Below, in pieces: positions 32,325-41,189 of a stretch of 63,703 bases of DNA. Position 1 is the first letter of the stretch. Each line of letters starts with the position of its first letter. The translations under genes and the position numbers were made by a program. Source of the DNA: JBNAVY01 sp049700195 (lineage in GTDB: Bacteria > Bacillota > Thermoanaerobacteria > Thermoanaerobacterales > Thermoanaerobacteraceae); assembly GCA_049700195.1 (NCBI GenBank), contig JBNAVY010000008.1, forward strand, positions 1-63,703. Direction: 5' to 3'. The notes under the pieces were generated by a model, which did not search any database, had not been told where the DNA came from, and was given only the letters and a program-made list of their open reading frames with translations.

Positions 32325-33530
32325 TTGAAAATTTTAGTTATAAATTGCGGAAGTTCATCTTTAAAATATCAATTGTTAGATATGGAGAATGAAACTGTTT
32401 TATCAAGAGGACTAGCTGAGAGAATAGGTATAAATGATTCTCTTTTAACACATCAGGTTATTGGCAAAGACAAAGTAAAAATTGCCAAAGAAATGAGAAA
32501 TCATAAAGATGCAATACAAATAGTTTTAGAGGCTTTAACAGATAAGGAAATAGGTATTTTAAAAGACATGAAAGAAATTGATGCTGTTGGACATAGAGTT
32601 GTACATGGTGGGGAGTATTTTAAGGATTCTGTATTGATTGATGAAAATGTTATTAGGAATTTACTTAATTGTGTTGAATTAGCGCCTCTTCATAATCCTG
32701 CAAATATTGAGGGTATAAAGGCTTGCCAACAGATAATGCCAAATGTACCGATGGTTGCGGTGTTTGATACTGCATTCCATCAGACAATGCCTGAGTATGC
32801 TTATCTATATCCTATTCCATATAAGTATTATGAAAAATATAAGATAAGAAGATACGGTTTTCATGGAACTTCACATAAATTTGTTTCATACAGAGCAGCA
32901 CAAATTTTAGACAAGCCTGTTGAAGAGCTAAAAATTATAACTTGTCATTTAGGTAATGGGGCTAGTATTGCCGCTGTAAGACACGGGAAATCAGTTGATA
33001 CAAGTATGGGTTTTACGCCTTTAGAAGGGCTAGCTATGGGAACCAGATCAGGAAATATTGATCCTTCAATTATAACTTTTTTAATGGAAAAAGAAAATAT
33101 CACTGCTGAAGATGTAATTAATATTTTAAATAAAAAATCTGGTGTTTATGGCATATCAGGTATTAGCAGTGATTTTAGAGATATTGAGGATGCAGCATTT
33201 AAAGAGAAAAATGAAAGAGCTCAACTGGCGTTAAATATTTTTGCATATAGAGTTAAAAAAACCGTTGGCTCATATGCAGCTGCCATGGGTGGTGTTGATG
33301 TGATTGTATTTACTGCAGGAGTTGGAGAAAACGGACCTGAAATGAGAGAATATATTTTAGATGGTCTTGACTTTTTAGGTTTTACTCTTGATAGAGAAAA
33401 AAACAAAGTCAGAGGGAAAGAGGCAATAATTTCTACTCCTGACTCAAAAGTAAAAGTAATGGTCGTACCTACGAATGAAGAATATATGATTGCAAAAGAT
33501 ACGAAAAAAATAGTAGAGGGATTAAAATAA
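32325..33530 (+). CDS. ackA: acetate kinase
   Basis: AckA makes ATP and acetate from acetyl phosphate. The 401-residue protein begins KILVINCGSSSLKYQ and has HRVVHGGEYF at about 87-96, TAFHQTMP at about 147-154, YGFHGTSHKFVS at about 177-188, and TCHLGNGASIAAV at about 206-218. A TTG at 32325, 7 bases after GGAG, fits better than the ATG at 32319, which almost touches that site, and yields the usual family start. A consensus promoter for the next operon begins right after the stop. Confidence 0.96.
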   Translation: MKILVINCGSSSLKYQLLDMENETVLSRGLAERIGINDSLLTHQVIGKDKVKIAKEMRNHKDAIQIVLEALTDKEIGILKDMKEIDAVGHRVVHGGEYFKDSVLIDENVIRNLLNCVELAPLHNPANIEGIKACQQIMPNVPMVAVFDTAFHQTMPEYAYLYPIPYKYYEKYKIRRYGFHGTSHKFVSYRAAQILDKPVEELKIITCHLGNGASIAAVRHGKSVDTSMGFTPLEGLAMGTRSGNIDPSIITFLMEKENITAEDVINILNKKSGVYGISGISSDFRDIEDAAFKEKNERAQLALNIFAYRVKKTVGSYAAAMGGVDVIVFTAGVGENGPEMREYILDGLDFLGFTLDREKNKVRGKEAIISTPDSKVKVMVVPTNEEYMIAKDTKKIVEGLK

Positions 33531-33536
33531 GGTACC

Positions 33537-33565
33537 TTGACAAAGGTTATCGCGGTTAGTATAAT
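33537..33565 (+). promoter_or_regulatory. full-consensus sigma-A promoter of yceD-rpmF
   Basis: TTGACA and TATAAT, both perfect hexamers, are separated by exactly 17 bases. The start of yceD is about 33 bases beyond. This is the strongest promoter seen in the window and fits high L32 demand. Confidence 0.9.
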
Positions 33566-33598
33566 AAATGTTGGCAATTATTTTGGAGTGTGAGATTG

Positions 33599-34075
33599 AT
33601 GAGAATTGATTTGTCAAAAATCAAATGGCAGGTAGGCCGAAGTATTAATTTGGATTATTATGAGGATATTAAAGAAATTGAATTTAATGGCAGTGTTTAT
33701 TTACTCGAAAAACCTATACGCGTTTATGGAAATATAACAAATAAAAAAGAAGGACTTTTTTCTGATTTCAATATTTCTGGCAGTTTAAAAGTGGTTTGTG
33801 ACCGCTGTCTTGATGATTTTATTTACAATATAAATGTTGATGTGAAGGAATATATTGATATTATAGAAGAAGAAGGAAATTCTTTTGAAAACTTTGATTT
33901 AACAGATTTTATTTTAGACAATATAATTTTATCACTGCCAATGAAATTTATATGTAAAGAAGATTGCAAAGGCCTATGCCCTGTATGTGGAACTAATCTT
34001 AATCATAATACATGCAATTGCCAACGAAAAGAAATAGATCCACGACTTGAAATTCTAAATAAATTATTGCAGTAA
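33599..34075 (+). CDS. yceD: DUF177 protein YceD (YlbN)
   Basis: The protein of about 158 residues is a DUF177/YceD member: a beta-rich N-terminal half, CDRCLDDF at about 72-79, and a Cys-rich C-terminus with CKEDCKGLCPVCGTNLN near 120-140. The family is tied to 23S rRNA synthesis or processing and is nearly always next to rpmF, as here. The ATG at 33599 or a TTG at 33596 can serve as start, both after GGAG; an upstream GTG at 33590 is too close to it. Confidence 0.9.
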   Translation: MRIDLSKIKWQVGRSINLDYYEDIKEIEFNGSVYLLEKPIRVYGNITNKKEGLFSDFNISGSLKVVCDRCLDDFIYNINVDVKEYIDIIEEEGNSFENFDLTDFILDNIILSLPMKFICKEDCKGLCPVCGTNLNHNTCNCQRKEIDPRLEILNKLLQ

Positions 34076-34092
34076 ATGTAGGAGGTGTTAAT

Positions 34093-34272
34093 ATGCCAGT
34101 TCCAAAGAGAAGAACATCTAAAGCCAGGAGAGATAAAAGAAGAAACAGTCATAAATTGGCTGCACCTGCTTTTGTTTTATGTCCACAGTGTCATGAACCT
34201 AAATTACCTCATAGAGTATGTCCTAATTGCGGATATTATGGGAATAGAGAAGTTTTAAAGATTGAAAAATAA
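34093..34272 (+). CDS. rpmF: 50S ribosomal protein L32
   Basis: The 59-residue protein begins MPVPKRRTSKARRDKRR, the L32 signature, and has the zinc-binding CPQC and CPNC pairs at about 30-33 and 43-46. GGAGGTG lies before the ATG. It follows yceD by 17 bases and ends in a strong terminator. It is short enough to be lost in length-filtered gene lists, but its identity is not in doubt. Confidence 0.97.
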   Translation: MPVPKRRTSKARRDKRRNSHKLAAPAFVLCPQCHEPKLPHRVCPNCGYYGNREVLKIEK

Positions 34273-34309
34273 AGTAGTAATAGGATTAATCCTATTACTA
34301 CTTTTTTTA
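34273..34309 (+). terminator. strong terminator after rpmF
   Basis: AGTAGTAATAGG and CCTATTACTACT form a perfect 12-bp stem around ATTAAT, followed by seven T. It separates yceD-rpmF from the fapR operon. Confidence 0.93.
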
Positions 34310-34310
34310 C

Positions 34311-34339
34311 TTGATTTTAGAAAAAAAATATTTTATAAT
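34311..34339 (+). promoter_or_regulatory. sigma-A promoter of the fapR-plsX-fab operon
   Basis: TTGATT and TATAAT are 17 bases apart, 43 bases before the fapR start. A FapR operator would be expected here; the only candidate, around 34340-34356, is a poor inverted repeat and is not claimed. Confidence 0.75.
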
Positions 34340-34382
34340 TTAGAGTAGGTCATAAAAACAACTATTATTTGGAGCTGGTAAT

Positions 34383-34958
34383 ATGGCAATAAAATTAAGT
34401 AAAATAGACAGGCAAAAAATATTAAAAGAAAAAATCTCAGAGAATCCTTTTTATACTGATGATGAATTATCTGAGATGTTTTCTGTTAGTGTACAAACTA
34501 TTCGGCTTGATAGAATGGAATTAGGAATACCTGAAGTTAGAGAACGTATTAAAACAGTTGCAGAAAGAAATTATAATAAAGTTCGTGCTATAGAAGGTAG
34601 TGAAGTTGTTGGAGAATTAATAGATTTAGATTTAGGTAAAAGTGGTATTTCAATTTTTGATCCAACTGAGGAAATGGTTTTTGTTAAAACAAAAATAGTA
34701 AAAGGTCAGTATATATACTCACAGGCGGAATCACTTGCTATGTCTGTTATAGATGCTTCAGCAGCTTTAATTGGTGTTGCAAATATAAAGTATAAACTTC
34801 CAGTAAAAATTGGAGATAAATTAGTTGCAAAAGCTGAGGTTATAAGGCAAAGGGGAAATAAGTTTTTTGTGTGGGTAAAAATAAAAGTAAAAAATAATGA
34901 AGTTTTTAGAGGTAAATTTATACTCGTATCTTTAGATGAAAACTTCATATTAAAGTGA
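34383..34958 (+). CDS. fapR: fatty acid and phospholipid synthesis repressor FapR
   Basis: The 191-residue protein joins an N-terminal helix-turn-helix (residues 1-55, with FYTDDELSEMFSVSVQTIRLDR) to a hot-dog fold domain that binds malonyl-CoA. FapR represses fab and plsX genes until malonyl-CoA rises. It heads the operon it should control, the same order as in Bacillus. GGAGCTGGT precedes the ATG. The plsX start lies 24 bases after its stop. Confidence 0.94.
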   Translation: MAIKLSKIDRQKILKEKISENPFYTDDELSEMFSVSVQTIRLDRMELGIPEVRERIKTVAERNYNKVRAIEGSEVVGELIDLDLGKSGISIFDPTEEMVFVKTKIVKGQYIYSQAESLAMSVIDASAALIGVANIKYKLPVKIGDKLVAKAEVIRQRGNKFFVWVKIKVKNNEVFRGKFILVSLDENFILK

Positions 34959-34981
34959 CATATAAAAAAGGAGTGACACTT

Positions 34982-35980
34982 TTGAAATTAGCAATTGATG
35001 CAATGGGTGGGGATAATGCCCCAGGAGAAATCATAAAAGGTTGTATTGATGCTCTTAAATATTATAATGATATAAATATAATATTAACTGGCAGTGAAGA
35101 AACTTTAAAACCTTATGACGGGAAATTTGAACGTTTAAAAATAGTTTATACAAAAGAAGTTATAACAAATAATGAATCACCAGTTGCTGCCATTAGGAAA
35201 AAAAAGGATTCTTCAATGGCTGTAGGTTTAAGACTTCTGAAAGATGGCGAAGCTGATGCTTTTTTATCGGCAGGGAATACTGGTGCTCTTATGGCTGGAG
35301 CACTTTTAATGGTTGGTAGAATTAAGGGAATTGACAGACCTGCATTAGCTCCTATACTTCCAGCACTAAATGGTTCAGTTGTTCTTTTAGATGCAGGTTC
35401 TAATACAAATTGTCAAGCTGAAAACCTTAGACAATTTGCAATAATGGGCTCAGTATATGCACAAAAAATGTTTAATATAGAAAAACCACGTGTTGGACTT
35501 TTTAATATTGGAGCCGAAGAAGAAAAGGGTAATGATGTTGTTAAGGGAGCATTTGAACTTTTAAAAAGTTCAAATTTGAATTTTATTGGTAATGTTGAAG
35601 GCAGAGATATACCTTTAGGTGTTGCTGAAGTTGTCTCTTGTGATGGCTTTGTTGGCAATGCAATTTTAAAATCTATGGAAGGTACGGCTTCTGTAATATC
35701 TCATTTATTGAAAGAAGAATTAAAAAGAAATATATTTACTAAATTCGGCGCACTTTTTATTATGAATGGGCTTAAAAGAATAACTAAGAAAATGGATTAT
35801 ACAGAGCATGGGGGAGCTCCTTTACTTGGAATAAAAAAACCTGTAATTAAAGCCCACGGCAGTTCAAAAGCAAAAGCAATATTTAATGCAATAAGACAAG
35901 CAAAAAATTTTGTTGATAATGACGTTTTAAGTCATATCGAGAAAGAAATTGAATTAATAGGAGATGATGTAGTTGAGTGA
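34982..35980 (+). CDS. plsX: phosphate acyltransferase PlsX
   Basis: PlsX turns acyl-ACP into acyl phosphate for PlsY, the first step of phospholipid synthesis in Firmicutes. The 332-residue protein begins KLAIDAMGGDNAPGEI and has FLSAGNTGALMAGAL at about 89-103 and VGNAILKSMEG. The TTG at 34982 gives the usual family start and is well spaced from GGAGTGA; an upstream start at 34955 would overlap fapR. Its last eight bases overlap fabH. Confidence 0.95.
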   Translation: MKLAIDAMGGDNAPGEIIKGCIDALKYYNDINIILTGSEETLKPYDGKFERLKIVYTKEVITNNESPVAAIRKKKDSSMAVGLRLLKDGEADAFLSAGNTGALMAGALLMVGRIKGIDRPALAPILPALNGSVVLLDAGSNTNCQAENLRQFAIMGSVYAQKMFNIEKPRVGLFNIGAEEEKGNDVVKGAFELLKSSNLNFIGNVEGRDIPLGVAEVVSCDGFVGNAILKSMEGTASVISHLLKEELKRNIFTKFGALFIMNGLKRITKKMDYTEHGGAPLLGIKKPVIKAHGSSKAKAIFNAIRQAKNFVDNDVLSHIEKEIELIGDDVVE

Positions 35981-36971
35981 AAATAAGGTTTATGCTGGAA
36001 TTTTAGGTATAGGAAGCTTTGTACCTGAAAAAATTCTCACAAATTTTGATTTAGAAAAAATAGTTGATACATCTGATGAGTGGATTACAACAAGAACAGG
36101 AATAAAAGAAAGACGTATTGCTGATAAATCTGTTGCCACATCAGATCTAGCAACTGCTGCTGCAAAAAAAGCTTTAGCAGATGCAAATTTAAAAGAATCA
36201 GATATAGATCTGATAATTGTTGCTACAGTTACTCCTGATATGAATTTTCCTTCTACAGCTTGTATTGTTCAGTCAAATTTAGGCGCAAAAAATATTCCGG
36301 CTTTTGATATATCAGTTGGATGTTCTGGATTTATTTATGGTATTACAATAGCTCAACAATTTGTTGAAAATTGCATTTATAATAATGTTTTAGTTATTGG
36401 AGCCGAAACTTTGTCGAAAATCACCAATTGGGAAGATAGGAATACATGTGTGCTTTTTGGTGATGGAGCCGGTGCGGCTGTTATAGGTAAAGTAGAAAAA
36501 GGATATGGAATACTTAGTTCTTTTTTAGGGGCAGATGGTGACGGTGGGAAATATCTCTATATGCCTGCTGGAGGTTCTAAGATGCCTGCCAGTGAAGAAA
36601 CTGTTAATAAAAAACTTCATACTATTTTTATGGAAGGTCAAGAAGTTTTTAAATTTGCAGTTAAAATAATGGATAGTGCAACAATTGAGGCATTAAACAG
36701 ATGTGGATTAAAAGCAGAAGACATTGATTTGCTTATTCCTCATCAAGCTAATACACGTATTATTGATTCTGCGATGAAAAGGCTAAAATTAACTAAAGAC
36801 AAAGTGTATATAAATCTTGACAAGTATGGTAATACGTCTGCAGCTTCTGTTGTAATAGCTTTGGATGAAGCTTATAGAAATGGTTTAATAAAAAAAGGCT
36901 ATATTGTGCCTGTAGTTGCTTTTGGAGCAGGATTAACATGGGGCGCTGCAGTAATTAAATGGAGCAAATAA
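35973..36971 (+). CDS. fabH: beta-ketoacyl-ACP synthase III
   Basis: FabH starts fatty acid chains from acyl-CoA and malonyl-ACP. The 332-residue protein has the catalytic Cys in SVGCSGFIYG (about residue 115), His in PHQANTRI (about 257) and Asn in YGNTSAAS (about 287). The start is TTG, 8 bases after AGGAGA and inside the end of plsX. The Cys-His-Asn triad and length are standard. Confidence 0.96.
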   Translation: MSENKVYAGILGIGSFVPEKILTNFDLEKIVDTSDEWITTRTGIKERRIADKSVATSDLATAAAKKALADANLKESDIDLIIVATVTPDMNFPSTACIVQSNLGAKNIPAFDISVGCSGFIYGITIAQQFVENCIYNNVLVIGAETLSKITNWEDRNTCVLFGDGAGAAVIGKVEKGYGILSSFLGADGDGGKYLYMPAGGSKMPASEETVNKKLHTIFMEGQEVFKFAVKIMDSATIEALNRCGLKAEDIDLLIPHQANTRIIDSAMKRLKLTKDKVYINLDKYGNTSAASVVIALDEAYRNGLIKKGYIVPVVAFGAGLTWGAAVIKWSK

Positions 36972-36982
36972 GGAGTGATAAA

Positions 36983-37924
36983 ATGTTTAAAACTGATATA
37001 TTAGATTTACTAGATATAAAATACCCGATATTTCAAGGAGGAATGGCATGGGTAGCTACTGCTGAATTAGCTGCAGCGGTTTCTAATGCTGGTGGTCTAG
37101 GAATTATAGGGGCTGGTAATGCACCAGCAAGTTTTGTTAAACAGCAAATACTGAAAACTAAAGAATTAACTAATAAACCTTTTGGTGTCAATGTTATGCT
37201 TATGTCACCTTTTGTTGATGAGGTAATGGAGGTGATTTTAGAGAGTGGAGTTGATGTAATTACTACAGGTGCAGGAAATCCTGGCAAGTATATACATATG
37301 TTAAAAGAAAAAAAAATAAAAGTAATTCCAGTTGTCCCTTCAGTTGCTCTTGCTAAAAGGATGGAGGAAATAGGAGTTGATGCTGTAATTGCTGAAGGAA
37401 CTGAATCTGGCGGTCATGTGGGCGAGCTTACAACTTTTGCTTTAGTACCACAGGTTGTTGATGCAGTAAAGATTCCTGTTATAGCGGCTGGAGGTATTGC
37501 AGATGGTCGAGGTTTTGCGGCAGCATTATGTTTAGGAGCTTCAGGGGTACAGATGGGTACAAGATTTGTATGTTCGGATGAATGCACAGCTCATAAAAAT
37601 TATAAAGAATTTATAGTAAAAGCAAAGGACCGAGATGCGGTTGTTTCTGGAAGGATTACTGGGCATCCTGTAAGATCATTAAAGAACAGATTAACAAGAG
37701 AATTTGAAAAAGCTGAAGCAAGAGGTGCAACAAAAGAAGAAATTGAAAAATTAGGTGAAGGCAAGCTTAAGGCTGCAGTGGTAGATGGTGATATAGAATT
37801 TGGTTCTGTTATGGCAGGACAGATATCTGGACTTATAAATGATATAAAACCTGTTAAAAAGATAATAGAGGAAATAATAAATGATGCTAATAAGACTATT
37901 GATAATTTGTTAAAATTGAGGTGA
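36983..37924 (+). CDS. fabK: enoyl-ACP reductase II (FMN-dependent)
   Basis: FabK is the flavin-type enoyl-ACP reductase, an alternative to FabI. The 313-residue TIM-barrel protein has YPIFQGGMAWVA near the start, VDAVIAEGTESGGHVG at about 135-150, PVIAAGGIADGRG at about 165-177, and GASGVQMGTRFV at about 184-195, all typical of the nitronate monooxygenase fold. The ATG at 36983 follows AAGGAGTGA; the frame opens earlier inside fabH. No fabI is seen in the window. Confidence 0.95.
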   Translation: MFKTDILDLLDIKYPIFQGGMAWVATAELAAAVSNAGGLGIIGAGNAPASFVKQQILKTKELTNKPFGVNVMLMSPFVDEVMEVILESGVDVITTGAGNPGKYIHMLKEKKIKVIPVVPSVALAKRMEEIGVDAVIAEGTESGGHVGELTTFALVPQVVDAVKIPVIAAGGIADGRGFAAALCLGASGVQMGTRFVCSDECTAHKNYKEFIVKAKDRDAVVSGRITGHPVRSLKNRLTREFEKAEARGATKEEIEKLGEGKLKAAVVDGDIEFGSVMAGQISGLINDIKPVKKIIEEIINDANKTIDNLLKLR

Positions 37925-37928
37925 TATT

Positions 37929-38858
37929 TTGAAAATTGCATTTATATATCCTGGTCAAGGAGCTCAATATGTTGGAATGGGAAAAGAAGTTTATGAAAAC
38001 TATACTGAAGCAAAAATAGTTTTTGAACAAGCCAGTGATTCTATAGGGTTTGATTTGGCGAAACTTTGTTTTGAAGGACCTGAGGAGGAACTGATAAAAA
38101 CAGAAAATACCCAACCTGCAATTTTAACAGTCAGCATTGCACTGACAAAGGTCTTGCAGAAAAAGGGAGTAAATGCTGATGTTTCTGCTGGCCTTAGTTT
38201 AGGAGAATATGCTTCATTAGTCTTAGCAGGTGCAATAGATTTCGAACATGCTGTTAAAATCGTAAAAAACAGGGGTAAATATATGCAAAGTGTAGTACCT
38301 GAAGGGAAAGGCACAATGGCAGCAATAATGGGACTTGATAATGAAATTGTTGAAGAAATATGTAAAATATCTTCTAATATGGGGATTGTTGAACCTGCAA
38401 ATTATAATTGTCCAGGGCAACTAGTAATTTCTGGAGAAGTAGATGCTGTCAAAAGAGCAGTCGAACTTGCAAAAGAAAAAGGTGCAAAAAGAGCAGTAGT
38501 ATTGTCGGTTAGCGCTCCTTTTCATAGCAGTATGCTGATTATGGCAGGTAAACTGTTAGAAAAAGACTTGGGAAATATACCGGTTTATGATTTGGCTATA
38601 CCTGTTATTTCTAATGTCACTGCCGATTATGTAAAAAAAGAAGAAATTAAAAATCTATTAGTTTCACAGGTTAGTCATCCTGTTTTATGGGAACAATCAA
38701 TAAGAAAAATGATAAAGGATGAAGTGGATACTTTTATTGAAATAGGACCCGGAAAAACATTAACAGGCTTTCTAAAAAAAATTGACAAATCAAAAACAGC
38801 TTTAAATTTTGAAGATGAAAGTTCTCTTTTAAAAACTTTATCTTCTTTGGGGGTATGA
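37929..38858 (+). CDS. fabD: malonyl-CoA:ACP transacylase
   Basis: FabD moves malonyl from CoA to acyl carrier protein. The 309-residue protein has IYPGQGAQYVGMG at the start, the active-site GLSLGEYASL at about 88-97, and FHSSML with the catalytic His near residue 199. The start is TTG, following GAGGTGA. It is separated from fabK by 4 bases and from fabG by 4, so the genes are tightly coupled. Confidence 0.96.
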   Translation: MKIAFIYPGQGAQYVGMGKEVYENYTEAKIVFEQASDSIGFDLAKLCFEGPEEELIKTENTQPAILTVSIALTKVLQKKGVNADVSAGLSLGEYASLVLAGAIDFEHAVKIVKNRGKYMQSVVPEGKGTMAAIMGLDNEIVEEICKISSNMGIVEPANYNCPGQLVISGEVDAVKRAVELAKEKGAKRAVVLSVSAPFHSSMLIMAGKLLEKDLGNIPVYDLAIPVISNVTADYVKKEEIKNLLVSQVSHPVLWEQSIRKMIKDEVDTFIEIGPGKTLTGFLKKIDKSKTALNFEDESSLLKTLSSLGV

Positions 38859-38862
38859 ATTT

Positions 38863-39609
38863 GTGAATAGTAATAATAATAAAATTGCATTTATAACTGG
38901 AGGGTCAAGGGGTATTGGCAAGGCAATAGCTTTAAAGCTTGCAAAAGATGGATTTAATATTGTTATAAATTATACTAAAAGTGAAGATAGTGCAAAAACT
39001 GTATTAGATGAAATTAGAAGTTTTGGAGTACAAGCTAAAGCTATTAAATGCGATGTATCAAAATACAATGAAGTAGAAAATGCAATTGAAACTATAATTG
39101 ATACTTTTGGAAGTATAGATGTTGTAGTTAATAATGCGGGTATTACTAAAGATAATTTAATTATTAAAATGTCAGAAGAAGACTGGGATCTAGTATTAAA
39201 TATAAATTTAAAAGGTGCATTTAATGTAATAAAATTTGCTTCAAAGTATATGATAAAAAAGAGAAAAGGAAAAATAATAAATATTACATCTGTTGTTGGG
39301 ATAATGGGAAACGCTGGTCAAACTAACTATGCAGCATCTAAAGCAGGTTTAATTGGGCTCACGAAGTCTGTTGCTAAAGAACTTGCTGGACGGGGAATAA
39401 ATGTTAATGCAGTAGCACCTGGATTTATTGATACAGATATGACAAATATTTTAAATGATGAAGTAAAAGAAAATATGTTAAAAAATATTCCTTTAAAAAA
39501 AATTGGGAAGCCCGAAGATATAGCAAATATGGTATCTTTTCTGGCTAGCGAGGACTCTGATTATATTACAGGTCAAGTAATAAATGTTGACGGCGGAATG
39601 GTTATGTAA
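38863..39609 (+). CDS. fabG: 3-oxoacyl-ACP reductase
   Basis: FabG reduces 3-ketoacyl-ACP with NADPH. The 248-residue short-chain dehydrogenase has TGGSRGIGKAIA at about 12-23, NNAGITKDN at about 91-99, Ser in ITSVVG, and the catalytic YAASKAG at about 156-162. The GTG start follows GGGGGT. It is the usual neighbour of fabD and acpP. Confidence 0.96.
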   Translation: MNSNNNKIAFITGGSRGIGKAIALKLAKDGFNIVINYTKSEDSAKTVLDEIRSFGVQAKAIKCDVSKYNEVENAIETIIDTFGSIDVVVNNAGITKDNLIIKMSEEDWDLVLNINLKGAFNVIKFASKYMIKKRKGKIINITSVVGIMGNAGQTNYAASKAGLIGLTKSVAKELAGRGINVNAVAPGFIDTDMTNILNDEVKENMLKNIPLKKIGKPEDIANMVSFLASEDSDYITGQVINVDGGMVM

Positions 39610-39650
39610 TATTATCATAATGTATATCTCTGAGAGGAGGTGAATTGGAC

Positions 39651-39878
39651 ATGGTATTTGATAAAGTTAGAGATATTATTGTTGAACAATTGGGTGTTGA
39701 CCCTGATGAAGTTACAATGGAATCATCTTTTATAGATGATTTAGGTGCTGACTCTTTAGACATAGTGGAGCTAGTAATGGCTCTTGAAGAAGAATTTGAT
39801 ATCGAAATTCCTGATGAAGATGCAGAAAAAATTAAGACAGTTGGAGATGTAGTAGAGTACTTAAATAATCTTGAATAA
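39651..39878 (+). CDS. acpP: acyl carrier protein
   Basis: The 75-residue acidic protein carries the phosphopantetheine attachment Ser in LGADSLDIVEL at about residue 35. It carries growing acyl chains between Fab enzymes and PlsX. The ATG at 39651 is 10 bases after GGAGG; a TTG at 39645, 4 bases after it, is a less likely start. A strong hairpin between acpP and fabF may raise acpP mRNA over fabF. Confidence 0.96.
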   Translation: MVFDKVRDIIVEQLGVDPDEVTMESSFIDDLGADSLDIVELVMALEEEFDIEIPDEDAEKIKTVGDVVEYLNNLE

Positions 39879-39885
39879 AAGAAGT

Positions 39886-39908
39886 AAAGTCCCGCTTTGC
39901 GGGACTTT
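39886..39908 (+). terminator. hairpin between acpP and fabF
   Basis: AAAGTCCCGC and GCGGGACTTT form a perfect 10-bp stem around TTT, one of the most GC-rich stems in the window. The T tail is broken (TGTACG, then TTTTTTT 14 bases later), so it may act as a partial terminator or as an mRNA end that protects acpP. Confidence 0.7.
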
Positions 39909-39945
39909 GTACGATTAATTTTTTTAGTATTTGGAGGTTAAATTT

Positions 39946-41178
39946 ATGAATAGAGTTGTAGTAACTGGTATAGGAGTAATTTCGCCTATTGGAAGCAAAA
40001 TAAATGAATTTTGGGACAATCTTGTAAAAGGTAAATCTGGTATAGATATAGTTACGAAATTTGATATATCTGATTATTCAACTAAGGTTGCGGCAGAAGT
40101 TAAAGACTTTGATCCAACTTTGTATATAGATAAAAAAGAAGCAAAAAGAATGGATAGATTTACACAATTTGCTGTTGCTAGTACTAAAATTGCCTTGGAA
40201 GATTCAAAATTAAATCTCTCAGATATAGATTTAAATAAAGTTGGAGTTATTTATGGAACTGGTATTGGAGGAATTGAAACTTTTGAGGCTCAGAACAAAG
40301 TTATGTATGAAAAGGGACCAGGCAGAGTAAGTCCATTTTTCATACCAATGATGATTGCAAATATGGCTGCAGGACAGATAGCTATTACTTTTGGATTAAA
40401 AGGAATTAATGAAACAATAGTAAATGCATGTGCTTCAAGCTCAAATGCAATAGGTGAAGCATTCAGGATAATACAAAGGAATGATGCTGATATAGTTATT
40501 ACAGGAGGCACAGAGGCATCTGTTACACCAATGGCATTTGCTGGATTTTGTGCAATGAAAGCAATGACTTCAAACCCTGATCCAAATAAGGCTTCTAGAC
40601 CCTTTGATTTAAATAGAGATGGTTTTGTTATGGGTGAAGGTTCAGGTACTTTAGTTTTAGAGTCTTTAGATAGTGCTTTAAAAAGAGGAGCACATATTTA
40701 TGCAGAAATAATTGGTTATGGAGCTACAGATGATGCTTATCATATAACAGCACCTGCTCCTGAAGGTGAAGGAGCTTCACGTGCTATGAAGAAGGCTTTA
40801 GATGATGCAGGAATTGAATATAATGATGTAGATTATATAAATGCTCATGGCACATCTACAGAATATAATGATCAATTTGAGACAATGGCAATTAAAAATG
40901 TATTTAAGGATCACGCATATGACCTTTATATAAGTTCTACTAAATCCATGACTGGACATCTGCTTGGTGCATCAGGTGCTGTTGAAGCAATTGCTACTGT
41001 TCTTAGTTTGGAAAACAGCATTATACCACCTACTATTAATTATGAAACTAAAGACCCAAATTGTGATTTAAATTATGTGCCTAATAAAGCTTTAAAACAT
41101 GACATAAATTTAGCTTTGTCTAATTCCTTTGGTTTTGGCGGACATAATGCCACATTGATTTTTAAAAAATATAAGTAA
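39946..41178 (+). CDS. fabF: beta-ketoacyl-ACP synthase II
   Basis: FabF extends acyl-ACP with malonyl-ACP. The 410-residue protein has the catalytic Cys in VNACASSSNA (about 163), and the two His in NAHGTSTEYND (about 303) and MTGHLLGASGA (about 340). The ATG at 39946 follows GGAGG with good spacing; a TTG at 39931 lies upstream of it. It closes the fab cluster and is followed after 11 bases by rnc. Confidence 0.96.
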   Translation: MNRVVVTGIGVISPIGSKINEFWDNLVKGKSGIDIVTKFDISDYSTKVAAEVKDFDPTLYIDKKEAKRMDRFTQFAVASTKIALEDSKLNLSDIDLNKVGVIYGTGIGGIETFEAQNKVMYEKGPGRVSPFFIPMMIANMAAGQIAITFGLKGINETIVNACASSSNAIGEAFRIIQRNDADIVITGGTEASVTPMAFAGFCAMKAMTSNPDPNKASRPFDLNRDGFVMGEGSGTLVLESLDSALKRGAHIYAEIIGYGATDDAYHITAPAPEGEGASRAMKKALDDAGIEYNDVDYINAHGTSTEYNDQFETMAIKNVFKDHAYDLYISSTKSMTGHLLGASGAVEAIATVLSLENSIIPPTINYETKDPNCDLNYVPNKALKHDINLALSNSFGFGGHNATLIFKKYK

Positions 41179-41189
41179 GAGGTATAAAA

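Noticed and set aside
34340..34356. Possible FapR operator just after the fapR -10 element.
   Set aside because: The half-sites are poorly symmetrical and I could not match them with confidence to the known FapR box.
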